Below, one piece after another: positions 31,826 through 43,430 of a DNA stretch of 64,000 bases; positions within the stretch are counted from its first letter, which is position 1; the number at the start of each line of letters is the position of its first letter. The stretch spans positions 16,417,317-16,481,316 of the forward strand of contig NC_055996.1 of the NCBI RefSeq assembly GCF_018446385.1, written 5' to 3'. The position numbers and the translations under genes are program-made. The DNA is from Zingiber officinale. Its lineage: Eukaryota; Streptophyta; Magnoliopsida; Zingiberales; Zingiberaceae. Below the pieces are notes generated by a model. That model was not told the origin of the DNA. It made no database searches and was given only the letters and a program-made list of their open reading frames with translations.

Positions 31826-32372
31826 TAGTATTTTTTGTGATGATGATGTAGTTGTACAGATTTCTGATTCTACTGGTATTATTACTATAGATGTTGTGAA
31901 TGATACAAGAACTGAACATTCAGATATTGATGATTTAAGTGTAGGGGATTGCTTACTGGAAGCAATACCTCAAGAATCATCTGAACCAGAGTTTGAACTA
32001 TTACTTGATGATGATGAGGTCACAAACACCATTTTAGAACCCACAGGTACCTTTTAATATTACAAGGTTAGTGTTTCTTGTGATTTTTCAGAAAATTTCT
32101 TTAAGGTACTGGTTTTTAAATTTATAGAATGTGATGCTCATTTTGATACATTTAGTTTAAAGATTAATTGTGTTTCACTATTCTCTTATCATGAAAGTGC
32201 TCAGAAAGGGGTTGTTTTTATTTGCTTTTGTAGGACACAGCAGATGTTTAAAATGGTTACTTAATCTGAACTGCCTCCGACCTCCTGAAAGAATTTTTAA
32301 GGTAAAAATGATAGATGAAAATGATTTGATTGTAACCACAATTACTCCACTACCGGGGTGACTTCTTCTTCT
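31826..32372 (+). pseudogene. gag-like retroelement frame, right half
   Basis: It continues the frame of 1-441 in phase after the TTTTC duplication and stays open to 32,057 with an acidic, Asp/Glu/Thr-rich sequence (for example ESSEPEFELLLDDDE). After that, broken open pieces continue to about 32,360 (RVKMIDENDLIVTTITPLPG near 32,300). I do not recognise the lineage. The break at 441/31,826 is due to the Copia insertion and the stops are separate decay. Confidence 0.5.
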
Positions 32373-34980
32373 AAATCTTCTTCAACCATCGAGAATAAAG
32401 GGGAGTTGGTTCCAATTTGATTTTTTTTTTTTTGCATTTTAATTCATGCTTTTTGTTTAGTCTTTTCTTTAATAAATTCCTTGTGTGCAAATGCTGATTT
32501 TGGTTTTGAGAAATTAATTCTTTGCTATAGATAGATTTCTTTTTGCATTTAGTTTTGATTTTGAATAAGAAAATGGTACCCTTAAACATTTTCCTATAAT
32601 ATGTTAGAAGTAGAGAATGTGAGCTAGATTTGAGTATCTTATTTTGGGCTTAATGTCATAAATGGACTTTTAATTTTTTCAAGGTTCCTACTTAATGATG
32701 GACACTTGATTAGTAAATTGAATTGATACATTTATGCCTAGTGAGGATGAGCCTTAATTGAGTGATGCACTTATGTTATTGTTACTCTAGAACTTGCTTT
32801 GACTCTTTCAAACCACAATTCAATGGATTGAATCATGTTTGTGAGGTTAAATCAATTTGCTTAATTCTCTTCCACACAATATCTTCCTATACTTTTTGTT
32901 AATCATCATATCTTTTATCATATCTTAATTCTTATTCTTTTGATCTTATACACATTTTGGATGTGGATACATTAAGTGTTATGTGATGAATGTTCTAGCG
33001 GGGACATACAAAAGTTAAAGTGTGGGGGAAGAATGGAAAATGCTTTGAGTTTAGTTTGTATCTATGAGATTGATTTCAATTTTTGATATTGGCAAACTTC
33101 TTTGAATGTGATTTGTTGAATCAATTATATAGTGTTGATTGGAGAATTGAAGAGGTTTGGAAATTTGTACAAGACTCTTTGTGAGATACGATAATTGAAT
33201 AAAATAAAAGTTAATTAAGATATTATCTTAGAAAATTTTTGGGGATTTTAAGAAATATTTTGGTTTTTTGTTATGAATTATTTTACACTATTGGGGATAA
33301 AAGGGTAAAGAAAAGCCTGTTTTGTGAACCTATATAAAGGAGGAAATGTTAATTTTCTAAAAACATTTTCCTTTCTTTTGCCTAAACCTAAACCCTGTTG
33401 CCCCTATTTCTCTCGTGTGATTCCTTCTCGTGGCCTCACCGCGCTGCTCGACCGGCCGATATAACTATTGGATCACTGGCTAGCTTGGCGACACTATCAC
33501 TGTCGGATCACCTGAGGGCGTTGTCTCCTCTTCATCAGTTGTCATCTAGTCATCGTGGCACCCATTGTCGTGCCTATCCAGCAACGTTGTCGTCCCCCTC
33601 CCATCTTTGGATCGTCGTGAACACCGACACCGTTGCCCCTTCGTCAGCGCCATGTGCAGCCAGTCATCGCTACCTCTCCTCTACCTGGCCCACCATCGTA
33701 GCAATCACCGCGAGGCCTCTCCAGCAGCCATCATCACAGCTGCCCTCAACAATGGCCAAGAGCCCATCGCCGTCGTCTGTAGCAAAGTCCGACCACCATC
33801 GTCGCCACTATGAACTGTCGTCGGGAGCTCACCACTAGATCAAATCTACAAATTAGGGGTAACGGTGATTAAACCATTGCCTTGATTAAAAATCTATTAT
33901 TAGGTATTAATGATTAGATTTATGGATTAATTGATGAAAGAATGATTAATTAAGAGGATTAAGGTTCCATCAAGTTAACTAAAATTGAAATAGGATTGCT
34001 CAATGAATTGATTTAAAATATAGGGTATGTTAAATTGATTAGGGGATGATGCATTATTGGGATTGGTTAATCGAAGGAGTTAGTAATAGATTGACTAATC
34101 ATTTATTATCTCTTACCCCCTTGATAAAAGAATTAATAGGATAAGTAACTAATGGACAAGTTAAGACAAGTATGAATTATAATTGGAGAGTGGCAGAGGG
34201 AGGTACCCCAGTCTGCGAGATTGATTTCTGTTCACTGCCGCATTCCATATTAAGGGAGGTTCCTGATCTGCAATTTTCGCCATACAACGGAGCTTGAAGG
34301 GAGGTACCCCAGGAGTTTCCGATCTTCAGTCCGCAGTGATACTAGACCGATTTGATCAATCGATCTGGTTAAGTGATTCACATAATTCATCCTCTGTTCT
34401 TCAAATGATGAGATTGCCAGCTAATTGTGAGCTTGAAGGGAGGTACCCAAGAGCTGTGAACATCGTCTAATAATAGTTGGGAGCTTGGATATTCTTCGTT
34501 GGATGCTTTAAGGGAGGTACTCAGGAGCATTTTTGTGTCACGACATATTGAATGGAATTTAATCTCAGGTTTGGGATGTGGAATTGTTTTGTTTTTATTT
34601 ACCTTTAATTTCTAATACCCTTGCTCAGATCTGATGATCTGATAGCATAGTTTATAATTTACTTTCTATTTTGAACTTTCCCTTTTCATTTACTGCAAAA
34701 TTGCTTAGTTTCGGTTATTGAGTTAGCAAACCACTGTTCTATTCAATTGAGCTTTTGTGACTATGAATGAGCTTAAATGTTGAATGTTACTTGAGCTGTT
34801 AATTGTTTACTTTTGTTATATGTTGTTGATTGTGATTTGATGATATGTTAATTGTTTTACTTGATTTAATGATGTATTAAAATCTGAACTTTATTATTAC
34901 TAATCTGATGAGATGATAGTGAATCATGAGAGCTATTGCTCAAGTTTTGTGGATAGAGAGATAGGGTTCCGGATTTATTC
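32373..34980 (+). other. decayed retroelement remnant, non-coding
   Basis: A purine-rich GTGTGGGGGAAG at 33,022-33,033 resembles the tract downstream of pol in Athila/Tat-type elements. A GC-rich block at 33,400-33,840 has open frames of low-complexity Ser/His composition. From 34,195 to 34,530 a phrase GGGAGGTACCCCAG recurs five times with variations. I read all this as the 3' region of the oldest element, with no gene I can support. Confidence 0.35.
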
Positions 34981-36300
34981 TGTTTGATTTGTAAGATTAA
35001 TTCAAAGTTGATAAGAAAACCCAAAAATAGATTTGAATCTAGAATTCACACACATGTAATAGTTATTCCTGGAAAAAAATATGACTTTGGACTCCTTACT
35101 ACAACTCTTCTTTTGAGTTTAATGAGTTTTCAATCTTTATTAATTTTGAAGTACCACGTGACATGCAATATGGATAACATCACACGCCTTCAAGGTTTTT
35201 CAAATAGTCCTATCCATTGAACTGAATAACAAAACTTTAGTCTAACCAGCTAGGATTGGTAGGGGGTAGTTTCAGTTAGTTCCACTAAGTCAAATGCACC
35301 AAGTCAAAGTCATATCTTCCTAGACATGCATAGATATAGTTTCCCTAACCTACTATCATCCAAAACTTCTCTAGTGCTCCCTGTTTAACCTAATCATAAT
35401 TATCCAACCAGATAAACTATTATATTGGAGTTGTCAACTAATTTGGAGCCTCCCCTGAATTATTGAACTTTTAGTTTTATATGGATTTAATTTGGTTCTA
35501 CTGGCCTGGTTAGACATGCTTTAAAAACCCTTTCTTTAATTTGTTAAGTTCAATTAAATTTTAGTTAAAGTTTAATTAATTATAGTTTAGGTTGAATTTA
35601 CATTTTTTATTTTAAATTAATTAAATTAGTTAAATTGTCATTATTTAAAAGAGTGTACTTAATATTTAAATTTTCTTTCAATTTTAGTTTTATTAAGTCA
35701 ATTGAATTATCTCTCTTTAAGAGATTATTTTTAATGCTTAAGTTTTTATTAATTTTTAATTTTGAATTGGTTAAATTGTTTGAATTATATTTCTTTAAAG
35801 GTTTATCTTTAATGTTTAATTTTTTTATTAATTGTTAATTTTGAATTTGCTAGATTATCTTTGTTAAAGATGTTATCTTTAATATTTAATTTTGAATTTG
35901 TTAAATTTGGTTTTGATTTTATCAAAGTGTTTGATTTTATCTATATATTTTCTTTATTACTTAAGTTTATATTATTAGTTGAATTTGTTAGATTAGTTTT
36001 ATCTATGTACTTATCTTTAAAATTTAAATTTTTGTTAATTAAATTATTTTAATTTTGGATAGAATTTTCTAAATTGATATTATCTAAATTATTAAATAAT
36101 TTATTAAGATATTTATTGATTTTATCTAAATCTATTTTCTCATTTTTTAAGTTTTGAATTTACCTTAATATTTGAATCAATTATTTCTAAATTTTTATTT
36201 AATTTTAAGTTTTTTGAATTAATTAATTTACTTAAATTCATTTGGTCAATGTTCTATTTGATCAAGTCAATATTAATGTCGATTTGATCAAAATCTTTAT
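34981..36300 (-). other. 3' internal region of a second SIRE-like copy
   Basis: 35,083-35,470 aligns with 4,400-4,779 plus 18,313-18,370, the same internal region of the 31-kb element but without an insertion. 35,500-36,300 is AT-rich with Phe/Leu-rich open frames that are probably remnants of the coiled-coil Lys/Asn-rich gag tail read on the wrong strand. Confidence 0.6.
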
Positions 36301-36840
36301 TAACTTGATTAGAATCTAGATTATTTTATAGTTCTAAATTTGAATCATGTAAATCTAGATTATCATGGACCATATCTGGGATAATTTTATATTTATCTAA
36401 CTTATCATGCACATTATTTAAACTACTATTGATATGGGTATTTTGGTAAATTATACTAACCTTAAGTTCATCCCCTAATTCAGTAAGTTTCTCTGTTGGA
36501 TTTGACTCAAGTCTGGATTCACTTTTGACTTGATCCTCTAGCTCTATCAGCTTCTCGTGAAGCTTGGTCAGCCGAGTCCAGAACTCATAGACATTTTGGT
36601 GTTCTCCAATTATGCATGTAATTTCATTATGTAATAATTTTATAATTAAATTTATTATCTTTCTATTAGCTTCTATGTTTTGAGTTAATTGCCTCAGTGT
36701 CATGCCACCATTGAAGTCGTTCATAAGGATGAAGCATTCCATCTGTATCCTCCATAGATTGAATTCGTGCCTCTTATACATCTCCTATGGTGGTAGTTCA
36801 TGGATGCTCCATCCTTCTTGATGAGACATTGGTATACTTG
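36301..36840 (-). pseudogene. gag relic of the second SIRE-like copy
   Basis: The minus-strand frame 36,326-36,781 contains HEFNLWRIQMECFIL and EFWTRLTKLHEKLIELED, recognisable gag-core pieces. It is truncated at both ends, and the CCHC knuckle is not seen. It belongs to the LTR at 37,139-38,290 with a primer site between. Confidence 0.6.
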
Positions 36841-37124
36841 TAAAAAATATAAACGAGAAGCAATTTCCAAGACTTTGTCTTGGGGTAAGTAGTGTGGGAG
36901 ATAAACAAATAAGGTCGTTTCACAAATTTCAAAAATAATTATAATAAAAAAAATATATATTATGACAAATTTTGTTAAACGAGTTATTTCACCAATTCTA
37001 ACTAATATTGAAAAAATAAAAGTGAATTTAAAAAAATAGAGGGAAAAAATGATATATAATTTTTTTCTTTTAAAAGGAACCCCTTTGCCTGATTGGTGAT
37101 TGCACCAATTCAGAGCGGTACCTA

Positions 37125-37136
37125 CTTTGATACCAC
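37125..37136 (-). other. degraded primer-binding site
   Basis: The minus strand reads TGGTATCAAAGT, two changes from TGGTATCAGAGC, just inside the LTR at 37,139. Confidence 0.6.
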
Positions 37137-37138
37137 TT

Positions 37139-38290
37139 GTTGGATCAGAAATTCATTAGAAGGGGGGTGAGTAGCGATCGTCGAAAAACTCGATTTAAAC
37201 TTTAAGTTATGCAGCGGAAAATGGAATCAAAAGAAAGCAATGCTAATACAAGTTGGTTTTACTTGATACGGAGCCTTCGACGACTCCTACTCCAAGGTCT
37301 GCACTCGTCGAGTGCTTTCATTAGGCAATCCACTAATAGTTCGAAAGGTTACAAATTAAGTACAGGAACTATATATAAAAATCACTGACAATAAGAAACT
37401 AAGTAAAGCTGAAGTCCGGTGTCGGTGGGGCGTAGCAGCGTTACAAGAGCCTTTTTGGAGCACTGAGCAAGAAGGAAACTTGTAGTAGTTGTTGTTCTGA
37501 AGCTCTGAGTTAAAGGCCTTTAAATAGATCCATTCCGGGCTCCTAGAACCCCTCCAGACGCTTGGACCACGTGGCTGGGTCAATCGACGCACTCTATGTC
37601 AGCTTGTGGATGATTTTTCAAGTTCGGGCGCTTGGAGAGAGTCCGGGCGCCCAGACCGCTTGGGCGTCCACGGTCCCGTCTGGGCAACCTTAGTTTGGGC
37701 GCCCGAACCCCTTTTCTTCAGCTTCTCCTCCTACAAGAAGAGATTAGTCCAAGCAATCGAAAAAAATATTTTATCCTGTAAAACAGAGTTAGCACAACAT
37801 AATAAAATATGAGTATTAATTAGATCTTGTCTTCACAAGACCAGGACCTAGTCAAGATCTCAACTTACGTTTCCCAAATGGACCTAAGTTGGATCGACAC
37901 TAATAGTTCCCTCAAAGGGGAACATGTTCTCACTGAATTTCTCCTCTAGTTGCTTACCTTCACTTACCACTTGTAGTCACTTGACTTGCCTCTTACCCAC
38001 TAGATTTTTTCGCCAGTTGTCAGGTCCGCAGACCCAACTAGACTTCGATTGGTTGTTAGGTCTCATGGACTCAACCAAACTTCCCGCCAGATATCAGGCC
38101 CTACGGACCTATCTGAACTTCCCACGCGCTATCGGTCCTCGCGGACCTAGCTATATTTCAGTCTGGTGTCAAGTTCCTCACACCAGTCAACTCCTGCACA
38201 CTTAGTAAAGTAGTTAAACAAACAACACATCTAACTTTAACCTATTTATCATACATCAAAACTAGATTCTTAGTACAACCTGCACAAACA
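37139..38290 (-). repeat. 5' LTR of the second SIRE-like copy
   Basis: It is 1,152 bp; on the minus strand it starts TGTTTGTGCAGG and ends GATCCAACA. It has a TATTTAAA promoter element near 37,515 and GC-rich palindromes (TCGGGCGCTTGG and GGGCGCCCGAAC types) at 37,540-37,710. No matching 3' LTR is found in the window, so the element is truncated on the left, probably within 34,900-35,100. Confidence 0.75.
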
Positions 38291-38449
38291 GGATGGGCAT
38301 CTACGAGCACTTATCGATTTATCCTAGTGACCGGTGGAAAACTTCAGTCGGGTCAAATTGGTCGCCTCTAGGATTAGTCATTTCGAAGAGCTGAATACCT
38401 GGATTACTAAAAAAAGAAGAAGATAAAGCTAATTTGTATCCCTTGGGGA
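38291..38449. other. short unassigned repeat flank
   Basis: About 160 bp between two LTRs; nothing recognised. Confidence 0.3.
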
Positions 38450-39936
38450 TGTTGGATTGAGACACATGTGAGAGGGCGGAGGTGAATCACATGGTTTTGG
38501 AAAACTTATCTTTTCTTTTTAAAACTAAGATCAAAGTACGTAGTGGAAAACTAAGTTAGACAGCGAAGCAGAAAAGACACAAAAGGAAGTACGCAAACAC
38601 AGTTGATTTACTTGGTTCCAAGCCTACAATGACTCCTATTCCAAGACTCAGGTCCTGTGAATCTATCGATGGGTAATCCACTAAACACCTCTTTTGGTAG
38701 CCCCCCCCCCCCCTCGGAAGAGGTTATCAAATACAAAATGAAAATAGGACAGTGTAACAACCTATACTTCCTTTTTGCAAGTATGACAGGTAAACAATAA
38801 ATAAAAAATTTGTTACCAACACTTTAGAAGATATGAATCTGAACAGGCTTGTGTGTTGGTGTTGGTCTACCAACAGCGGTCGGATATCGCGGGATAGTAG
38901 TGCAGCAGCGGCAGATTGTAATCTAAGTAGTAGAAGAATTGTAGAAGCTCAGTATCAAGTTCTATTTTTTTCCGTGCCTTCGAAATGTTGGTCGAAACCC
39001 TTCCTTTATATAGCCGAGCTAGACATGATCCAGATCTACTTATCTTGGGGTTAGGGTTTGACTCGACGTTGATCGGTCGACCGATCCAGCTGTTCGGTAG
39101 ACCAATCCTTCCTGATTCGGTCCGTCTTCCCATTCAGATTCTACTTTGGATTAATTTTCGTTAGGTCGACTGATACCTCCGTTCGGTCAACCGATCCCGC
39201 TATACTCGCTAGCTTACCTGGTCTGATCCGATCAATCTGGCCTGATCTCGGTCACCGCATATCCACTATTCGATCGACCAATCCCGAGGTTCATTCAACC
39301 GATCCCTTGGTTGAGCCTTAGCCACAAGCTGATCTGATCTCTGGGGTTCGATCGACTGATCCGGACGTTTGGTTGACCGATCCTAGTAAAATTCTAACCT
39401 GCACAAATGTTAGTTTTCCTATAAAATAGAGTTAGAATAACAAATAATAAAACATGTAAAGAAATTTTTTGACAGCCTTCGGACTATCCAGTGTTGACTT
39501 TGAGTTTCGTTGAAATTCTAGATCGGATCGATGCCTACTGTTCCCTCTTCGGGGAACGCGTCCTCACCTAATCACTCTTCTTCAACAACCTACCTTTACT
39601 TACCAATTTGTTGTTGGTTGACTAGTCTCTTGACCCACCAGGTCTTCATGCCAATTATCCGATCTCGCGAACCCAATTGGGCTTCTGCCGGTTGTCCAGT
39701 CTCACAGACCCAACCAGACTTCCTGCCAGATATCCGGTCGGCCCGTTGACCTATTTGGTTTTCGCACCAGCTATTCGGTCCCTCGAACCTAGCTGGATTT
39801 CAACCTGGTGTCCAGTCCTTTGGACTCATCAATTTATGCACACTTGGTAAAGCAATTAGATCACAAAACATCTAACTTAACTCACTTATCATTTATCAAA
39901 ATCTGAGTTAGACCGTTAGTGTAAACTACACCAACA
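38450..39936 (-). mobile_element. Copia (SIRE-like) solo LTR
   Basis: It is 1,487 bp, from TGTTGGATTGAG to CTACACCAACA on the plus strand, flanked by GGGGA (38,445-38,449) and GGGGC (39,937-39,941), one mismatch. Its structure parallels the other LTRs but its core differs: repeats of GGTCGACCGATCC replace the GGGCGCCCGGA palindromes, and a run of about 13 C lies at 38,701-38,713. Confidence 0.75.
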
Positions 39937-40150
39937 GGGGCAATGGTGCAATGGCAGAGTGTCTTCTCAGTTTCCCATGTATCTAAGGATCGAGTCTTAG
40001 TTTTGATGGATTAACGAATAAATTTTTCTTAATGGATAGTTGACCTAAGAACACTGGGTTAATGGGTCACCCACTTCCCAATTTACCTTGATGGCTGATG
40101 AGAAACTTCTATGGGGTTAGGTCGGTCTCCCTCATAATTAGTTAGTGCAA
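39937..40150 (+). repeat. possible tRNA-derived SINE
   Basis: TGGCAGAGTGTC (39,953-39,964) fits a pol III A box and GGATCGAGTC (39,988-39,997) fits a B box, at a spacing close to that in tRNA genes. A non-tRNA body follows. The end is not clear and I see no flanking duplication, so this is tentative. Confidence 0.35.
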
Positions 40151-40339
40151 ATTGGATGTTGGGTGCAAAATTAAAAAAAACTAGAGACTTGAAAGTGAGA
40201 AGTTCGAGTAGGGCCAGATACTTGACGGTTGGTGAAAAGACTTAGCGGGGCTAAGTAATGGAAGTCATAGTTGGGGACTAGGTAGTGGAAGTTTCAGCGG
40301 GGATAACCAATGGAAGTCCTAGTTGGGAACCAAGTAGTG
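40151..40339 (+). repeat. LTR fragment with GTGGAAGT repeats
   Basis: Short repeats like AATGGAAGTC-TAGTTGGGGACTAGGTAGTGGAAGT resemble the plus-oriented minisatellite part of the SIRE-like LTR at 4,925. It is a truncated piece. Confidence 0.4.
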
Positions 40340-41254
40340 TGTTGGATCTATCGCACGTGAGAGGGGGTTAATTACATGGTTTTCAAAACTTTTCTTTTTG
40401 GTTTTAAAAAACCAGAGTAAAGTACACAGTGAAAAATTAAAACAAAAAGCCAACACCAGAAAACGCAAGCGGTTTACTTAATTCAGAGCCTTCAATGACT
40501 CCTACTCTAAGACTCAAGTCTCGCGGACCTATCGATGACTAATCCACTAAAGACCTCTTCCGGTAGCCCCGGAAGAGGGAATCAGATACAGAGAATAATT
40601 CGGATAAGTGTAACAGGCTACACTTTCCATTTGCAGAAAGTAAGTATAATAGTAAAGTTTGTTACCGACACTTAGAGTTTGAATGTGGAAGCGTTCATGT
40701 GTCAATGTCGGTCTACCGACCGCGATTGGAAATCCTCGGAATAGTCGTCGGGCACAGTAGCTTTGTAGCAGAGTCATAGCAGAAGCCTAGAGCAATCAGA
40801 AGCTTAAATGAATGCGCAGCAGCTCGTATATCGGTTATTGATGAAGCTTTGGGCGAGCAGGTTTATAAAGAGCATGGAAGGTGCCTTCCATAGGTGTTGA
40901 AGGTGCCTCCAATGGGATAAAATTTATCTTGTAAATTCCATGTGTTATCTGCTCCGAATGTCAAACATCATCCCTAGGAATGCGCCTTCCATGAACAGTA
41001 CGAAGGCGCCTTCACTGCTTGAAGGCACCTTCGGACATTGTTCATCCAAAGGCTTTTACTCCTTTTTGCCCTACAAAATGTGTTAGTCTAAAATATCTAC
41101 CCTACATAACAAAGTTAACACAATAATAATAAGTAGTAATTAGTTTCTGTCCTCCCAGGACTAGAAACTAGTCAAAGTCTCAGATTAGGTATCCAAAATG
41201 GAACTAATCTGAACTGATGCCTACTGTCCCCTCAACCGGGACGCGTCCTCACAA

Positions 41255-41259
41255 GGTCA
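41255..41259. repeat. target-site duplication GGTCA (left copy)
   Basis: The right copy at 46,578-46,582 is GGTTA, one substitution apart. Confidence 0.8.
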
Positions 41260-41963
41260 TGTTGGAACCCCAAGGTTGTTTTGGTGTGATCAACAAGTTA
41301 AGTTAGGTCCTGTGTGTTTTTAACCTTATGTCTAAGTGTGCAGGAGCTTAGGAGCACAGGTAGTTGAGTGGAAGACGCAGCTAGCGAGAAGGATGGCACG
41401 CGGTGCGTTCGAGGGATGAGGCGCTGCGGAAGAGTACACCGGCGGACGAGAAGGAAGCGTGCAGTGGTTCTGAGGGACGAGAAGTCGGAGCGGAAGATTG
41501 CTCGAGGAGCAAGAGACGCAGCTAGCGAGAAGGTCGGCACGGAGTGCGACCGAGGGATGAAGACTACGGATGAGTACGCTGGCGGATGAGAAGGAAGCAC
41601 GCGGCGATTCCGAGGGACGAGAAGCCGAAGCGGAAGCCTGCTCGAGAAGACCGGAAGTTGGGTTCGAGTGAGCCCTATTCCAGATGGCAGAGATCACCCA
41701 AGCGAGCGAAAGACTCGGTCTGAGGCGAACGGAGCCGGAGCAGAAGACCCGCGCTGAAAAAGTCAATGGGGTTGACTTTCCCAACCGGGCGCCCGGAACT
41801 GTCCAAGGCGTCCGGAACAGTCCGAGGCGCCCGGACCCCTCCGGGGCACCCGGAACCCTTCCGGGTGCCCAGAGTTGACTTTTTGACCAGATCGTGTCAA
41901 TCGCGATCTGAACGTTGGGGGATAAAGTTTTATCCCCCCAGGGCGTCCCGACCAAGGCTATAA

Positions 41964-43067
41964 GACCATCTCCAATCCATATCACCAAATTTGGTGCAAT
42001 TTTCACACCAAAATGGTGCTATTTCAACACCAAACACTATTTCAACTCCAACCCATCATCACCATATCACACCAAAAAGGAATATTCTTTAGAATATTCT
42101 ATAATTCTTATTAATTTTTTTATATGATAATTAATATATTTAAAATTAATACTTTTTAATATTTAATATTTTAAATTTTTAAAATTCAGTATCCAACTAA
42201 TATATATATATATATATATATAAATTTTATTTTTATTATTTAATTACTCAGGCATAAATATATTTTAAAAATATTATAAAATCACACACAATTAGGATAA
42301 CATATTTTACTATTTTATATTTAAAACAAACAAGGATACTTAATTGAAAATACAATATTACAAGACGTTAACTTTCAGAATTACTATATTGTTCCCATAA
42401 ATGCTCAATTAATGCATTTCGAAGGGTAATATGAGCTTCTTTGTCTTTATTTTAAGTTTATGTGTGATTTATTAGTATCGTTTGTACCATGTACTTGTTT
42501 GTTAAGCTTAGTTAATTATGTTTTTAAATTTATATTAGTAATATTTTAATTTAATGTCATTACTATCTTTATTTTGTATGCCAATGTAATGGTAATGTAT
42601 TGTATATTTATGCATATAAAAAATTTTAATATTTTATTGTATTATGTTTATGAAATTAGTGATAATTTATAAATGTAATTATAATTAAAATATATTAAAT
42701 AAAATTAAAATAATAATTTTAATAAATTAAATATTTACAAATATACATAATAAAATTTATATATTCTATTAAATGCACTTAATTTAAATATATAATAAAT
42801 AATAATTACATTTAATTATACTATAAATAAAGATAAATAAAATAATAATTAGTAATTAATTACATTTGATTTTATAATAATATAATAAAAATAAAAATAA
42901 AAAATCTCTCCATCACCAAATATGGTGATGTGAATAGTGCAACACCAAATATGGTGTTGCACTATTCACATCACCATATTTGGGATGGGTTTTGGTATAT
43001 GAGTTGGAGTAATTTGGTGTCAAATTGACACCAAATTTGGTGTTTTGGTGATGGATTGGAGATGCCC
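41964..43067. mobile_element. PIF/Harbinger-type MITE inserted in the LTR TATA box
   Basis: The 1,104-bp insertion has inverted ends GACCATCTCCAATCCAT and GGGCATCTCCAATCCAT (15 of 17 match) and a TAA duplication (41,961-41,963 and 43,068-43,070). The right LTR shows the empty site, CTATAAATACAG. The TAA target and GGGCATCTCC-type ends fit the PIF/Harbinger superfamily. The interior is very AT-rich with no transposase. A 68-bp near-perfect hairpin lies at 42,916-42,983. Confidence 0.88.
42916..42983. repeat. 68-bp inverted repeat inside the MITE
   Basis: Two 31-base arms, the left one starting CCAAATATGGTGATGTG, pair exactly around a six-base centre. Transcription through it would give a long hairpin. 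Confidence 0.85.
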
Positions 43068-43404
43068 TAAATACAGTCTTGGTCCAGAAGCTTTCAATCA
43101 ATTCAGAAACTGTAATTCCAACACTTGTACACTCAATTTCTAGATTAGCTTCTTTCTTTTTGTGCTCTCATTGTTGTAAGAGACTTCTCTATCTGAATGA
43201 GATATTCTAGTGCATTCCATTCCTTGGATTAACAACCTCTCCAGTTGTAACCAAGTAAACATCTGGTGCCTCTTCTTTTTCTGTTTTAATTTATTGCTTT
43301 TCGATTTTATGCAAGTGTTAGTTTAAGAAAGTTCGAGAAAGGTTGTGCTTTTTATATTCAGGCTATTCAACCCCCCTTCTAGCCGGCCGCCGCGATCCAA
43401 CAAG

Positions 43405-43415
43405 TGGTATCAGAG
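43405..43415 (+). other. primer-binding site
   Basis: TGGTATCAGAG follows the left LTR after two bases; initiator-Met type. Confidence 0.8.
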
Positions 43416-43430
43416 TCAAGGCACTTCAGA

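Larger units (their letters stand above)
41260..43402 (+). repeat. left LTR (contains the MITE 41,964-43,067)
   Basis: It starts TGTTGGAACCCC and ends GATCCAACA. Without the MITE and one TAA copy it is 1,036 bp. The open frames here (for example minus 41,332-42,006) are chance frames in GC-rich repeat sequence; GGGCGCCCGGA palindromes lie at 41,787-41,872. Confidence 0.88.

Noticed and set aside
33398-33838. GC-rich 146-codon open frame
   Set aside because: Ser/His/Pro-rich low complexity with two overlapping alternative frames and no domain; probably retroelement leader sequence.
41332-42006. 224-codon minus-strand open frame
   Set aside because: It is antisense to the left LTR, spans GC palindromes and part of the MITE, and the right LTR counterpart is not open in the same way.
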